From contig JANOFE010000034.1 in NCBI GenBank assembly GCA_031413495.1, positions 23,788-87,787 on the forward strand: a stretch of 64,000 bases of DNA, given 5' to 3'. The position numbers were made by a program, and so were the translations under genes. The stretch comes from JACMNW01 sp031413495 (GTDB lineage Bacteria > Pseudomonadota > Alphaproteobacteria > Rhodobacterales > Rhodobacteraceae). The notes under the pieces were generated by a model. The model was not told where the DNA came from. It was given only the letters and a program-made list of their open reading frames with translations, and searched no databases. Shown here piece by piece: positions 63,855-64,000 of this stretch; within the stretch, counting starts at the first letter, position 1, and each line of letters starts with the position of its first letter.

Positions 63855-64000
63855 TCAAACCGCGGCCGATTTCGGGCGGCTTTGCCCGGAATGGCGCACC
63901 GATTTGCGCGGCGCATTTTGCCCGCCATCTGGCCGGTTTGACGGCTTTGCCGATGGCTTGCCCGCAAAGCGGTTCTGGCCCGCCAGACCTGCCGGTTTCG
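63855..64000 (-). CDS. C-terminal tail of a probable DEAD-box RNA helicase (partial)
   Basis: Minus-strand frame open to the right edge, ending at a TGA at 63857-63855. About 47 residues are visible, low-complexity and rich in Lys, Arg, Pro, Gly, Asn and Ser (KPAGLAGQNRFAGKPSAKPS, ending SRPKSAAV). This is typical of the basic tail of RhlE-type helicases in Rhodobacterales, but the catalytic core is outside the window, so other RNA-binding proteins are possible. Confidence 0.5.
   Translation of the reverse strand, partial: KPAGLAGQNRFAGKPSAKPSNRPDGGQNAPRKSVRHSGQSRPKSAAV

Noticed and set aside
1..64000. tRNA, rRNA, CRISPR arrays, transposases or prophage modules
   Set aside because: None seen on either strand. 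The CCCCGGA and AAATCCTTCGAAGGATTT elements are short palindromes, not CRISPR repeats, and no integrase or att-like direct repeats were noticed.

Overview
The window reads as a chromosomal segment of an alphaproteobacterium, most likely a member of the Rhodobacterales. Evidence is the PleD/DUF3572 divergent pair, the two-receiver PleD, the DUF983/NUDIX pair, the Hpt/sigma-54 regulator pair, the GC-rich hairpins followed by a GAGGATATTTTTGAACAG-type tail, and paired CCCCGGA...TCCGGGG palindromes. Genes are dense and often overlap by ATGA or TGATG. I saw no phage structural genes, transposases, CRISPR arrays, rRNA or tRNA.

Layout. 1-7.9 kb: the 3' part of a nitrate assimilation operon (nrtB, fused nrtCD, nirB, nirD, nasA) covering uptake, nitrate reduction and nitrite reduction. 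7.9-16.2 kb: a gluconate/idonate island with two LacI-type regulators, gntK, idnO, idnD and a CUT2-type ABC importer. Four near-identical GTTA-N4-TAAC operators sit in its control regions. 16.2-21.3 kb: an iron-linked run on the minus strand (hemP, imelysin, di-haem oxidoreductase, second imelysin, DUF1513). 21.5-36.7 kb: mixed housekeeping and accessory genes: metG, cytochrome b561/YceI, aldo-keto reductase, two small lipoproteins, an HTH regulator divergent from a fatty acid desaturase, NUDIX/DUF983, an EF-hand/ECF sigma/membrane protein/Metal_resist cluster, pleD, a HAD phosphatase, a non-pyrrolysine MttB homologue and a small zincin.

36.8-48.2 kb: gltX, a MATE exporter, then a tandem glycine riboswitch controlling gcvT-gcvH-gcvP, a PAP2 protein, an alpha/beta hydrolase and glyA. 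Together gcvTHP and glyA make the glycine-serine-C1 module. 48.3-53.4 kb: nadK, a LuxO-like sigma-54 regulator with a LuxU-like Hpt protein, and maeB (malic enzyme), which is frameshifted at a (CG)6 tract and has a 30-bp perfect palindrome over its promoter. 53.4-59.1 kb: a VOC-cupin protein and the nucleoside salvage operon cdd-deoA-deoB-add-upp. 59.2-64 kb: a SPOR-domain protein, a degenerate M48-like membrane protein, a DMT transporter, tdk, a structured 400-bp intergenic region (possible small RNA or 30-aa ORF), a CII-like DNA-binding protein, and the tail of a probable DEAD-box RNA helicase running off the right edge.

Nothing here is a clearly new multi-gene system. The items most worth a second look are the maeB frameshift and its palindromic operator, the self-contained gluconate regulon with an ABC importer, the ECF/EF-hand cluster, and the 63.0-63.3 kb intergenic region.
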